Part shown: positions 1 through 8,397 of the stretch, one piece after another
Numbering within the stretch: the stretch's first letter is position 1
Layout of the letters: each line of letters begins with the position of its first letter
Assembly (NCBI GenBank): GCA_016192105.1
Contig: JACPUV010000007.1
Location: forward strand, 124,001 to 188,000
DNA: 64,000 nucleotides
Direction of reading: 5' to 3'
Source of the DNA: Sphingobacteriales bacterium
GTDB taxonomy: Bacteria; Bacteroidota; Bacteroidia; Chitinophagales; Chitinophagaceae
Notes under the pieces: generated by a model
Database searches by the model: none
What the model was told of the DNA's origin: nothing
The model's input: only the letters and a program-made list of their open reading frames with translations
Program-made: the position numbers and the translations under genes

Positions 1-1
1 T

Positions 2-244
2 AAAACACATATCCATCACCTGCTGACCAACCAGGGCTTTAGCCATGGATTCGCCGCAAAGGCGATCTGTTTCATACATGGTTTTATCCTGATGAAATCG
101 ATCTGGCTGAAGAATATCCGGGTGGAATTCTCCCTCCTGATCCTGCTGCTGTTCATGATACTCGCGATTGCCGGGCTTAAAAACCTGGGCCTCTTGTTCC
201 CGAACTGGTCCTCCCGTTATTTTAAGAGAGCAAAAGCTGAATGA
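2..244 (+). CDS. C-terminal fragment of a membrane protein
   Basis: An open frame enters from the left edge and ends at TGA 242-244, leaving about 80 residues. It has one clear hydrophobic segment (FSLLILLLFMILAIAGL) preceded by basic residues and followed by LFPNW and a basic tail ending KRAKAE. This fits a last transmembrane helix with a cytoplasmic end. I recognise no domain, and the identity of the protein lies outside the window. The 460 bp of repeat-rich sequence that follows suggests it is not co-transcribed with the next gene. Confidence 0.6.
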   Translation, partial: KTHIHHLLTNQGFSHGFAAKAICFIHGFILMKSIWLKNIRVEFSLLILLLFMILAIAGLKNLGLLFPNWSSRYFKRAKAE

Positions 245-362
245 TCAGTCAACGGGAACACGATCAATTCATATTGGGATTAAACCACTTCAGCACGAAC
301 AAGTACTACTGAAACCGGCTTTATTCTTCAGGCCGATGGGCTAATTTGGGCCGGTCAATTTT

Positions 363-403
363 GATAAACCCACCGATTCATGAAGGAAAAACTGAGGCAA
401 TTA
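363..403 (+). repeat. 41-bp direct repeat, upstream copy
   Basis: Bases 363-403 are identical to 689-729. The repeat contains the start codon and first eight codons of the FAD/Fe-S dehydrogenase gene. In this upstream copy the ATG at 380 opens a decoy frame of 35 codons that ends at TAA 485-487. It looks like a duplication of the gene start, with the 285 bp between the copies either inserted or decayed. Confidence 0.9.
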
Positions 404-509
404 AAAGAACCACGGTGTCGCCAAATTTTTATCTGCATCCGGGAAAACAGCATAACCCTTGCCCCCGTTCCACCCCCAATCAGTTAAGTTCCTTGTGATC
501 GAAGCGCTC

Positions 510-618
510 CCCCCGCCAGCGGGGGACAGTAACCCCACCGCTTGTCGGATGGCGTAACAGTACTTTGAATCTACGACATACAAAGAGAAGACGCTGTGTT
601 ATCCCCCGCTGGCGGGGG
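510..618. repeat. Paired GC-rich 16-bp palindromes in the intergenic element
   Basis: CCCCCGCCAGCGGGGG at 510-525 and its exact reverse complement CCCCCGCTGGCGGGGG at 603-618 face each other across 77 bp. Each unit is also nearly self-complementary (5-bp C/G arms). The layout resembles a REP/BIME-like element. The 245-705 stretch holds this pair and the 41-bp repeats but no convincing gene; the small minus-strand frames in it lack codon or domain support. Confidence 0.6.
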
Positions 619-688
619 CCGGGTGCACGATTCAGAAGTTTTTTCAAACGGGGGTGGACTAAAGGGGTTAAATTTGGGGTCCCAATGC

Positions 689-729
689 GATAAACCCACC
701 GATTCATGAAGGAAAAACTGAGGCAATTA
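689..729 (+). repeat. 41-bp direct repeat, copy containing the true gene start
   Basis: This is an exact copy of 363-403. Here the ATG at 706 opens the full 971-codon frame, so this copy carries the functional start, and the other copy runs out of similarity at base 404. Confidence 0.9.
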
Positions 730-3621
730 GCGGCACAACTGGAAGGTGTTTTGTATGATGATGTTACGATGCGTACCCTCTATGCCACGGACGCTTCCGC
801 TTACCGGGAAATGCCCCTGGCCGTGGCCATTCCCAAAAGCAAGGAGGATATCCGTAAGCTGATCGCATTTGCGCGGGCCAACAAGACCTCTCTCATCCCC
901 CGTACGGCCGGTACTTCATTGGCCGGACAGGTGGTGGGCAACGGGATCATTGTGGATGTATCCAAACATTTTACCCAGATACTGGAACTGAATAAGGACG
1001 AACATTGGGTACGTGTGCAGCCCGGTGTGATCCGTGACGAACTCAATCTCTTCCTCAAACCCCATGGACTGTTCTTTGGTCCCGAGACCAGCACTGCCAA
1101 CCGCGCCATGATCGGCGGGATGCTGGGGAATAATTCCTGCGGCTCCAATTCGGTGGTCTATCACAGTACCCGGGAACATACACTGGAAGTCACTGCTTTT
1201 CTCAGTGATGGCAGCGAGACCGTCTTCAAAGCCGTGAGCCTGGATGAGTTTCACCAGAAATGCGAAGGAACTACTTTAGAAGCCCATCTCTATCGTTCGC
1301 TCCGTTCCATGCTGGGCAATTATGATAACCAGGTGGAGATAAGAAAAGAGTTTCCCAAGAAATCCGTGGAGCGCCGCAATACCGGTTATGCCGTGGATCT
1401 CTTGTTAGAGACTGCACCCTTTACGGCCGGTGAGGAAGATTTTAATTTCTGTAAACTGATAGCAGGTTCGGAAGGCACCCTGGCTTTTATCACCGAGATC
1501 AGACTCAATGTGGTGCCGCTGCCGCCGAAGGAAGTGGGGCTGCTCTGTGTGCATTTCAACAGCATTGATGAATCCTTACGCGCCAACCTGATAGCGCTGA
1601 AGTATAAACCCAGTGCCAGTGAACTGATCGATCATTATATCCTCGAATGTACCAGGGAGAACAAGGAGCAGGCAAAGAACCGCTTCTTTGTACAGGGCGA
1701 TCCGGGGGCGATACTGGTGGTGGAGTTTGCCCGTGAGACAAGAGAAGAAATCATGGCCATTGCCGCGAAAGTGGAAGCCGATATGCGGGCCGCGGGGCTG
1801 GGTTATCATTTCCCCCTATTGTTTGGAGAGGACAGCAAGAAGATCTGGACCCTGCGCAAAGCGGGCTTAGGCTTACTGAGTAACCTGCCCGGTGATGAGA
1901 AGGCGGTGCCCGTGATCGAGGACACGGCCGTGGATGTGAATGACCTGCCTGATTTTATCCGTGATTTCAATGAGATCCTGAAGAAGCACCAGCTCTACTC
2001 GGTGCATTATGCGCATGCGGGTTCGGGTGAGATCCATTTACGCCCGATCATCAACCTCAAGACCAAAGAAGGCAATGCCCTGTTCCGCACCATCGCCGAA
2101 GAGATCGCTACGTTGGTGAAAAAATATAAGGGATCACTGAGCGGGGAGCATGGCGATGGCCGTTTACGCGGGGAATTCATCCGCCAGATGGTCGGCGAAA
2201 AGAATTACCAGTTGCTCAGGGAAGTCAAGAAGACCTGGGACCCGGAGAATATTTTCAATCCCAATAAGATCGTGGATACCCCGCCCATGGATACCATGCT
2301 GCGCTATGTCCCCGGTCAGCAGACACCCGCCTTCAAGACCATCTTCCGTTTTCATAACCAGGATATCCTCCAGCATGCCGAGCAGTGCAATGGCAGTGGA
2401 GACTGTCGCAAGACCCATCTGAGTGGCGGTACGATGTGTCCTTCCTTTATGGCCAGTCGCGATGAAAAAGATACCACCCGTGCCAGGGCCAATATCCTGC
2501 GGGAGTTCCTCACCCATTCCGATAAGCAGAACCGCTTTGACCATAAGGAGATCTATGAAGTGATGGAGCTTTGTCTCAGTTGCAAGGGCTGTAAGTCTGA
2601 ATGTCCCAGCAATGTGGATGTGGCCAAGCTCAAGGCCGAGTTCCTCCAGCATTACTATGATGCCAATGGCGTGCCCTTCCGGTCTAAGCTGATCGGGAAC
2701 TACAGCCGCCTCTCCGGACTCGGTGCCTTAGTACCCTCCCTCTATAATTTTGCCGTTAAGAACAGTTTCACCGGCAGCCTGATCAAACAGATCGCCGGGT
2801 TCAATACCAAGCGGAGTCTGCCTACTTTGTATAAAACCACGCTCAAAAGCTGGTTCAAAAACCATCAGCCCCACGCCAATGCCGGCAGTAAGGGCAAGGT
2901 TTATTTGTTCTGTGATGAGTTCACCAACTACAACGATACTGAGATCGGCATCAAGGCGGTGGAATTACTGGAAAAGCTGGGTTATTCTGTTACGATCCCC
3001 GAACACAAAGACAGCGGACGTGCCTGGTTATCCAAGGGACTGATCCGTAAAGGCAAGGAAATTGCTGAGCAGAATATTGAACTCCTCTCCCCCATTATTA
3101 CGGAAGAAACACCGCTGGTCGGTATTGAGCCTTCGGCCTTACTGACCTTCCGCGACGAATACCCCGACCTGGCATCCGATGCTTTATTGGATAAAGCGAA
3201 CGCCCTGGCCAAAAACGCCCTCTTAGTCGATGAATTCCTCGCCCGCGAGATCGCCAAAGGAAAGATCACCAGGGACCAGTTCACCACCGAGCCCAAGACC
3301 ATCAAGCTCCACGGTCACTGCCAGCAGAAATCCGTGGCCGGTCTTACCACCACACAGCAGGTACTCTCCTTCCCGGAGAACTATACCGTCTCCACGATCC
3401 CCTCCGGTTGTTGCGGCATGGCCGGATCCTTTGGTTACGAGAAAGAGCATTTTGATCTGTCGATGAAGATCGGTGAGCTGGTGCTATTCCCAGCTGTACG
3501 TTCAGCAGCGGAAGAAGTGATCATTGCGGCGCCGGGGACGAGTTGCCGGCATCAGATAAAGGATGGGACTAACCGAAAGGCACTCCACCCGGTGGAAGTG
3601 GTTTGGGGGGCGGTGAGGTGA
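706..3621 (+). CDS. FAD-binding oxidase / Fe-S (GlcD-GlcF-type) fusion dehydrogenase
   Basis: 971 residues, a fusion of two modules. The first ~530 residues are a PCMH-type FAD-linked oxidase: PRTAGTSLAGQ near residue 65, the GGMLGNNSCGSNS loop, and HAGSGEIHLRP and SGEHGDGRLRGEF of the FAD-oxidase C domain. The second half is a Fe-S module with Cys561 and CLSCKGCKSECP at 623-634 for [4Fe-4S] binding, and a CCG-type GCCGMAGSFGYE from residue 901. This architecture and length match the YdiJ-like / D-2-hydroxyacid dehydrogenase family (D-lactate or D-2-hydroxyglutarate oxidation feeding the quinone pool). The exact substrate cannot be read from sequence. The start at 706 sits in the downstream 41-bp repeat. 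Confidence 0.92.
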   Translation: MKEKLRQLAAQLEGVLYDDVTMRTLYATDASAYREMPLAVAIPKSKEDIRKLIAFARANKTSLIPRTAGTSLAGQVVGNGIIVDVSKHFTQILELNKDEHWVRVQPGVIRDELNLFLKPHGLFFGPETSTANRAMIGGMLGNNSCGSNSVVYHSTREHTLEVTAFLSDGSETVFKAVSLDEFHQKCEGTTLEAHLYRSLRSMLGNYDNQVEIRKEFPKKSVERRNTGYAVDLLLETAPFTAGEEDFNFCKLIAGSEGTLAFITEIRLNVVPLPPKEVGLLCVHFNSIDESLRANLIALKYKPSASELIDHYILECTRENKEQAKNRFFVQGDPGAILVVEFARETREEIMAIAAKVEADMRAAGLGYHFPLLFGEDSKKIWTLRKAGLGLLSNLPGDEKAVPVIEDTAVDVNDLPDFIRDFNEILKKHQLYSVHYAHAGSGEIHLRPIINLKTKEGNALFRTIAEEIATLVKKYKGSLSGEHGDGRLRGEFIRQMVGEKNYQLLREVKKTWDPENIFNPNKIVDTPPMDTMLRYVPGQQTPAFKTIFRFHNQDILQHAEQCNGSGDCRKTHLSGGTMCPSFMASRDEKDTTRARANILREFLTHSDKQNRFDHKEIYEVMELCLSCKGCKSECPSNVDVAKLKAEFLQHYYDANGVPFRSKLIGNYSRLSGLGALVPSLYNFAVKNSFTGSLIKQIAGFNTKRSLPTLYKTTLKSWFKNHQPHANAGSKGKVYLFCDEFTNYNDTEIGIKAVELLEKLGYSVTIPEHKDSGRAWLSKGLIRKGKEIAEQNIELLSPIITEETPLVGIEPSALLTFRDEYPDLASDALLDKANALAKNALLVDEFLAREIAKGKITRDQFTTEPKTIKLHGHCQQKSVAGLTTTQQVLSFPENYTVSTIPSGCCGMAGSFGYEKEHFDLSMKIGELVLFPAVRSAAEEVIIAAPGTSCRHQIKDGTNRKALHPVEVVWGAVR

Positions 3622-3735
3622 GGAAGCATGTCTAATTTAATACTGTAGGATTATATGGGGGTACTTACAATATACTTTAAAATAGAAACCTAAAGTATGA
3701 TATATTTTTCCTTTCTTCAAAAGATAGAAATTATT

Positions 3736-4413
3736 TTATTTGAGTTCATTAATTGCTGCTTTTAAAACCTCAACTTGATTAGGGTCTTTAAAATCGTATC
3801 GGTCAATGTTTGCTTGAGCATTTTTTATAATGTTTTCAACTACATTTTTATTATCCTTCCCGAATGTTCTTGATGAAATGTAAAGAGCTATAGCGGAATG
3901 ATAGCCAATAAATGGCTTTTCAGAATCACCTACATGCTCTGCAAGCCAATTTAAATATTCTGTATTCGGAAATTTTTGAAGCTTCGCAATAGCCAATAAT
4001 CTTTCGCCAGCAGATTTGCTGGTTGTCCATATTTCTAAATTACTAAGTGGGTCATTCATGACTGATTTCATCTTTGAAACAATATTTTCCATTACTCTGG
4101 TTCTTGAGTTACCACTTGGCATTTTTTTTCGCACTTCCTCATACTCTTTTGCAAGTAAAAGTAGTTCCTCAATTCCTTCCCCTATATTTATTTTACTCTT
4201 ACCTGTATTTTTACTTTTTATTGGCTGAACTTTTTGAAACAATGATTTTGCTATTGCATTAGATAATTTTTCAACCTCTTGTCCAAATTGGGCGCGAAGT
4301 TTTGTACTTCTAACAGTGTCCTCATATTTAAAATTGCTGAAATCAATATGCTGTCTGCCTCTCAACTCTGAGGGAATTGAGTCGTTTTTTTGCATATTAG
4401 AAAGGCTGTACAA
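3736..4413 (-). CDS. Separated C-terminal half of the KGGVGR-ATPase/TIR protein
   Basis: 225 codons from TTG 4413 (or ATG 4395). The first residues, through IPSELRGRQHIDFSNF, read as the end of a TIR domain whose beginning is in the upstream frame. After it come about 180 mostly helical residues of unknown fold. The upstream frame stops 23 bp earlier, just past a (CT)7 tract at 4439-4452. Adding one dinucleotide unit joins the frames through SNKNLIFPV into one 652-residue protein. I therefore read this as the 3' part of one gene, switched off by repeat slippage or split by a sequencing error, and not as an independent gene. Composition is AT-rich like the rest of the island. Confidence 0.6.
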   Translation of the reverse strand: MYSLSNMQKNDSIPSELRGRQHIDFSNFKYEDTVRSTKLRAQFGQEVEKLSNAIAKSLFQKVQPIKSKNTGKSKINIGEGIEELLLLAKEYEEVRKKMPSGNSRTRVMENIVSKMKSVMNDPLSNLEIWTTSKSAGERLLAIAKLQKFPNTEYLNWLAEHVGDSEKPFIGYHSAIALYISSRTFGKDNKNVVENIIKNAQANIDRYDFKDPNQVEVLKAAINELK

Positions 4414-4435
4414 AACGGGAAATATTAAGTTCTTA

Positions 4436-5692
4436 TTACTCTCTCTCTCTCTTAAAAATTGAACTCAATTCAATATTCAAAAAAGAACTATCAAGGCCAG
4501 AACCCGTAATAATAATTACAAATGTTTTTGATTTTAGTATTGCTGTTTCAATACCAATTGAAATGGATTCTCCAACATTGAATTCATTGATGTCAAAATA
4601 TATTTGTGGATTATAACCAAGTTCATCATTGAGATATTCTGTAAGTGCAGGAATAAGTAATTCTCGTACCCATTGATATATCTCCCTTGGATAACTTAAA
4701 TAAACATCATAAAGATATTCTGCATCATCTTGCTTTTTGTTTGACAGGCTACTTTCTTCAAACTCATTTTTCTTTTGCTGGTAATAATCTACACCTACAA
4801 AATTTTCAATCTCACTAAAATCTGATGAAAGTAATGTGGCAATCTTAGAAAATATAAACCCCATTCCCTCTGGGTCATTTGTTCCTTGTTCAATGACGGC
4901 TAACTTTTCTCCGAAACTAAAATAGTCAATTTGTGGAATTTTAATCTGCTCTAAAATATGTTTTGGCTCAATCCATTTGGGTAACCAATCACTATAACAG
5001 TCCTTCAATATATCAGCAATCCTTTCAAGCCATTCCTTTGATTCATTAAATTCGACACGGGTTCCAAATCTTGAAGGAATTGGTAAAACAGTCAAAGCCA
5101 TTCTATCTACTTCGAGTTTTTGCCTTGCAGTCTGTATATACTTAATAATATCTCGGATACCAAAGAGACTTTGATAATTTGCAGTAAACATTGGAATTAA
5201 AATGTCAGGCATCAGAATGGTGCATATGCCGCTTGAATCGCTTAAGCCAGTCCTGCTATCAATTAAAACGAAGTCAAAGTCATTATGCCATGCAGCTCGT
5301 AACCCTTCTAAATGATTGCCCCCCTTTTTATTTGAAAAGAAATCAGACCAATCAAATCCTTGAAGTATAGAAGAATATTTTGCATGGTCATTTTCTCTGC
5401 CACTATGTAATAATGAAATTGTATGTTCGTTCAGTGTATCAATATTCCATAAATAATCTTTATAATTGGGCTTGCTATCATCTTTAAAAGCTAACAATAA
5501 TTGAAGCAACCCTTCTGAAGATTTATCAATTTTAAAATTACTAAAATATCTCTCAATTCCGGGTGCTTCTAAATCCCAGTCTACTACCAATACTTTGAAC
5601 TTCCGCTTTGATAATTCAAAAGCAATATTCGCTAAAGCCATGCTTCTGCCAACACCACCTTTATATGAATAGAATGTGATAATGCTACTCAT
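4436..5692 (-). CDS. KGGVGR-type ParA/MinD-like ATPase with truncated C-terminal TIR domain
   Basis: 418 residues. The N-terminus YSYKGGVGRSMALANIA is a deviant Walker A motif of the ParA/MinD class (KGGVGR variant), followed by LVVDWDLEAPG and DFVLIDSRTG as Walker A'/B-like strands. Such ATPases are recurrent in bacterial conflict systems. From about residue 328 a TIR domain begins (YDVYLSYP, then TFVIIITGSG and SSFLNIELSS, whose Glu is in the usual catalytic position). It breaks off at KRERE-stop, inside the domain, where the AG repeat lies. The start overlaps the upstream TIR gene by one base (TGATG), indicating translational coupling. Likely last gene of the defence operon, acting as sensor or effector; that role is inference. 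Confidence 0.8.
   Translation of the reverse strand: MSSIITFYSYKGGVGRSMALANIAFELSKRKFKVLVVDWDLEAPGIERYFSNFKIDKSSEGLLQLLLAFKDDSKPNYKDYLWNIDTLNEHTISLLHSGRENDHAKYSSILQGFDWSDFFSNKKGGNHLEGLRAAWHNDFDFVLIDSRTGLSDSSGICTILMPDILIPMFTANYQSLFGIRDIIKYIQTARQKLEVDRMALTVLPIPSRFGTRVEFNESKEWLERIADILKDCYSDWLPKWIEPKHILEQIKIPQIDYFSFGEKLAVIEQGTNDPEGMGFIFSKIATLLSSDFSEIENFVGVDYYQQKKNEFEESSLSNKKQDDAEYLYDVYLSYPREIYQWVRELLIPALTEYLNDELGYNPQIYFDINEFNVGESISIGIETAILKSKTFVIIITGSGLDSSFLNIELSSIFKRERE
4439..4452. repeat. (CT)7 dinucleotide tract at the frame break in the TIR gene
   Basis: Seven CT units on the plus strand (AG on the coding strand) encode KRERE and are followed at once by TAA. With eight units the reading frame continues through the downstream 225-codon frame. 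Dinucleotide tracts inside coding regions are classic slipped-strand (contingency) switches. Confidence 0.85.
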
Positions 5693-6303
5693 CAGATTGA
5701 AAATTTCGGTGGTTGACTTTGCATAGATTCTTCCCTAATATGAAATTGTTTTACAAAACTGTTTACAGCATCTATCTGCCAGTCTTGCTTCCAAGTAGGT
5801 GCGTTATTAATAGCATCAGCGATGTCTCTGCCTAATGGCCTTAATCTATCATCTAAAATTTCTGCCTTTGGACTATCAACAGACATTCTAACATTATAGC
5901 ATTCTTGAATCTCAAATTTTTGAATTGTTGTTAAACTTATTGGCATTGTTTCCCCATCGTGTATGACCGTTGGAAATACTAACCCACCAGGTTTCTCAAT
6001 AGTTCTATACCCGTTCTTTTTTTCCCTTTCCAGCATATGTCCGATTTCACATGAGCACCATTCACTATTAAGAAATGTCTTTGTCCAAAGCGGAATTATT
6101 GTTCTTGATGCTCCTAATGCATTTCCTAAGGCAATAGGCCAAGTCGTTCCATTTTCAAGCAATGTATCAATATATATAATAGGCTTTCTCCCTAATTCAA
6201 GGTTGATATGATGTTCCAGTAACGGGACTAAATGTGTTTCAATCCATTTACGAGTTAAGTTATCCCTTCTGTAACTAATAAATATGTCGTACTTATATGC
6301 CAT
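5692..6303 (-). CDS. TIR domain protein
   Basis: 203 residues. YDIFISYRRDN at the N-terminus is a standard TIR box 1. SRTIIPLWTKTFLNSEWCSCEIGHML contains the W-C-x-x-E pattern, whose Glu is the catalytic residue of NAD-cleaving TIR domains. The TIR fold fills roughly residues 5-160, followed by a short tail. It resembles the TIR domain of the next gene (similar YID/YFD region after the helix with ELGR/ELGY). It starts 13 bp after the hydrolase gene and overlaps the ATPase-TIR start by one base. It probably hydrolyses NAD or makes a nucleotide signal in abortive-type defence; activity is inferred from motif only. Confidence 0.85.
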   Translation of the reverse strand: MAYKYDIFISYRRDNLTRKWIETHLVPLLEHHINLELGRKPIIYIDTLLENGTTWPIALGNALGASRTIIPLWTKTFLNSEWCSCEIGHMLEREKKNGYRTIEKPGGLVFPTVIHDGETMPISLTTIQKFEIQECYNVRMSVDSPKAEILDDRLRPLGRDIADAINNAPTWKQDWQIDAVNSFVKQFHIREESMQSQPPKFSI

Positions 6304-6316
6304 TAATGTAATTTAG

Positions 6317-7774
6317 TTAGATAGCAAATACATTCTCAATCTCTTTTTTCCAATCAAGTCTGTTTAGACTGTTACACGCATAAATTGCATTCATAAACAT
6401 TGAACTTGTTTCTCTTATCCTCTGATTGCATTTTGTTATTGCAGAACCATAAAAATATTTGCTTTGTTCGAAGTCATTTAAATAAAGATATGCCTCGGCA
6501 ATTGTAGCGTCCTCCCAGTATTCTCCGCTATTAGCAATTTGACAATGCCTTAAAGCCAATTCAGCCATTTCCTTTGTTTTGGTTAAATCCGTTTCATCAA
6601 ACATTAAATAGAGAAATGCCAGATTTATTGCATGATAATAAATTTGAGAACTTTTGTTGGCTTGTAACGATAATTGCAATGCTCTGTCATACCAATAAAT
6701 CGCTTTGTCTAAAAGTGATTTTGTTTCATCAATCAAATATTTCCTTTTAAATCTTCCGCCTAAAATTCCCATCATGTCGGTGTTTGATTCTAGTATTTCA
6801 GATTCTTCTAAAACTCTAATCGCATCGTCAATTTTTCCGATTCCCTCTAAAGCAAATATGTATCGCCTAAAACCTCTCGGGTCTAAATCATTCAATTTTT
6901 TTCCAAGCGAATCAACATCTTCAAAATATTTTGCAATTAGGTTATTCAATTCTTTATCACTGCCAATCAAATAAGAAATTTCTTTACCAATACATAGCAT
7001 CCTTTTAATTACTTGAAAAGAAGTGTCTGCGCTATTTTCAGGCTTTACCATAGTAATGTGATTGCCAGAAGTAATAAAATGATAATCTGTAGGGAAAGGT
7101 TCTAAACTTGATTTTACTGGAACAAACTCATCTAACTCTCCTGCAATGGTTGCAAATTTAAAAGGGTAATTGTGTTTGAATCTTTCCTCCCATTCACTAC
7201 GAAGTCTTTTTATAAACTCACCTTCATAGTCCATGTCACTAATTTGATTTTTAAACCATCTTAAAAACCAAGCTTTTTTTAGTCCGCCGCTTGGTGTTCC
7301 ATAAAAAAGAACATGTGATATTTTATGAATATCGGCTCTATTAATTATTGCTCTTTGAATTACCAATCCTCCCATGCTATGCCCGATTAAGGCAATTCTG
7401 TTATAATGCTCAAACAGAATATCAAGATTTGTTTGCAAGTAGTCAGCAATTTTTGATAAACCAGGATTTGCAGCCCAAATACCTTTGCCAATATTAGGCA
7501 TCAAATCTGTAGAATAGCCGATGCTCAAAACATCCCAACCATTCAATTCACTTTCCGCAATAATAAACTCTGGGATTGGTTTAAATGTTGATTCAGGATC
7601 GCCTGAGAAACCATGAATGAAACATACTATGTTTTCATTTCCTTCTGAACGATATGGGACTATAGCACCTTTATTTCCGCCTTTAACTGATTGCAAAAAT
7701 TTTCCAAGTACAACTTTTGAAACACCTTTTGCAACAGAAATTGCCGCATCGGATAAAATTTTGGGAATAGCCAT
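6317..7774 (-). CDS. Alpha/beta hydrolase with TPR-like C-terminal half
   Basis: About 485 residues from ATG 7774; a TTG at 7810 overlapping the previous stop (TTGA) would add 12. The N-terminal half is an alpha/beta hydrolase: FIHGFSGDPESTF forms the oxyanion-hole strand, IALIGHSMGGLV is the nucleophile elbow (Ser near residue 133 from this start), and the GELDEFVP and GNHITMV regions could supply the acid and His. The C-terminal ~220 residues are helical pairs of TPR type (for example ALRHCQIANSGEYWEDATIAEAYL). Lipase/esterase-like proteins serve as membrane-attacking effectors in other nucleotide-signalled defence systems, and its place between TIR genes suggests a similar job here. The substrate is unknown. 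Confidence 0.8.
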   Translation of the reverse strand: MAIPKILSDAAISVAKGVSKVVLGKFLQSVKGGNKGAIVPYRSEGNENIVCFIHGFSGDPESTFKPIPEFIIAESELNGWDVLSIGYSTDLMPNIGKGIWAANPGLSKIADYLQTNLDILFEHYNRIALIGHSMGGLVIQRAIINRADIHKISHVLFYGTPSGGLKKAWFLRWFKNQISDMDYEGEFIKRLRSEWEERFKHNYPFKFATIAGELDEFVPVKSSLEPFPTDYHFITSGNHITMVKPENSADTSFQVIKRMLCIGKEISYLIGSDKELNNLIAKYFEDVDSLGKKLNDLDPRGFRRYIFALEGIGKIDDAIRVLEESEILESNTDMMGILGGRFKRKYLIDETKSLLDKAIYWYDRALQLSLQANKSSQIYYHAINLAFLYLMFDETDLTKTKEMAELALRHCQIANSGEYWEDATIAEAYLYLNDFEQSKYFYGSAITKCNQRIRETSSMFMNAIYACNSLNRLDWKKEIENVFAI

Positions 7775-7806
7775 TTGGATGTAATTATATTTTAATCTAT
7801 CAAATT

Positions 7807-8391
7807 TCAAGGATATACTTTTGTTTTTTCAGCAATAGGGTGCCCCCTTTTATTGAAGGCTTTGTGAATATAATCCTCGGGCGCTTTTGCAAATTCATTC
7901 CAAGCAACAAGAACACAAAATCTATCATCTTCTGACCATGAACATTTATCACCATTTGGTATGTAGTAGTTGTAGCTAAATTCACTAATAGTTGTGTCTT
8001 TTACATTTACATATCTGTGTGAGCCACCACACCTATTGCATGCATAACTTCCTCGGTAAACTGAATCAGTCATGTGAGGCAATACAATTCCAAGAATCCC
8101 ACTCTGGGTATTGCCTGTTCCATGATATAGAGATCCTTGTAATTCTCTCTTAATATATTTCTGTTCTTCCCAACCTAAAGCATCAGAACTTTGGGAGCCA
8201 ATAAGGAAAATTGTTACAGTGCTGTCTGATAAATAGTCCCTACGAATAACTTGCATAATGTATTCTTCATCGTCTGAATCAATAGCAACATTCAGTGATT
8301 TGTCAATGAGGTCTATATCCATATTTTCAAGAATATACCTCTTGTAATTAAAATCTTCCGTTTTAGATGATATAAAACACTTATGTCTCAT
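7807..8391 (-). CDS. TIR-like (DUF1863/MTH538-type) protein with a zinc-knuckle-like insert
   Basis: 194 residues. KCFISSKTED opens a TIR-like domain of the ThsB/DUF1863 kind, and STVTIFLIGSQSSDALGWEEQKYIKREL follows the pattern in which a Glu after the Trp is catalytic. An unusual insert from about residue 118 (YACNRCGGSHRY) carries a CxxC pair that may bind zinc. The C-terminal part (SWSEDDRFCVLVAWNEFAKAPEDYIHKAF) matches the end of that fold. It starts 6 bp after the MGGGGS-TIR gene, so the two ThsB-like proteins are translated together and may form a pair. Family assignment is from motif reading. Confidence 0.75.
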   Translation of the reverse strand: MRHKCFISSKTEDFNYKRYILENMDIDLIDKSLNVAIDSDDEEYIMQVIRRDYLSDSTVTIFLIGSQSSDALGWEEQKYIKRELQGSLYHGTGNTQSGILGIVLPHMTDSVYRGSYACNRCGGSHRYVNVKDTTISEFSYNYYIPNGDKCSWSEDDRFCVLVAWNEFAKAPEDYIHKAFNKRGHPIAEKTKVYP

Positions 8392-8397
8392 ATAAAT

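Noticed and set aside
401..707. Two small minus-strand frames before the FAD/Fe-S gene
   Set aside because: They run through the palindromic repeat element and have no start signal or domain.
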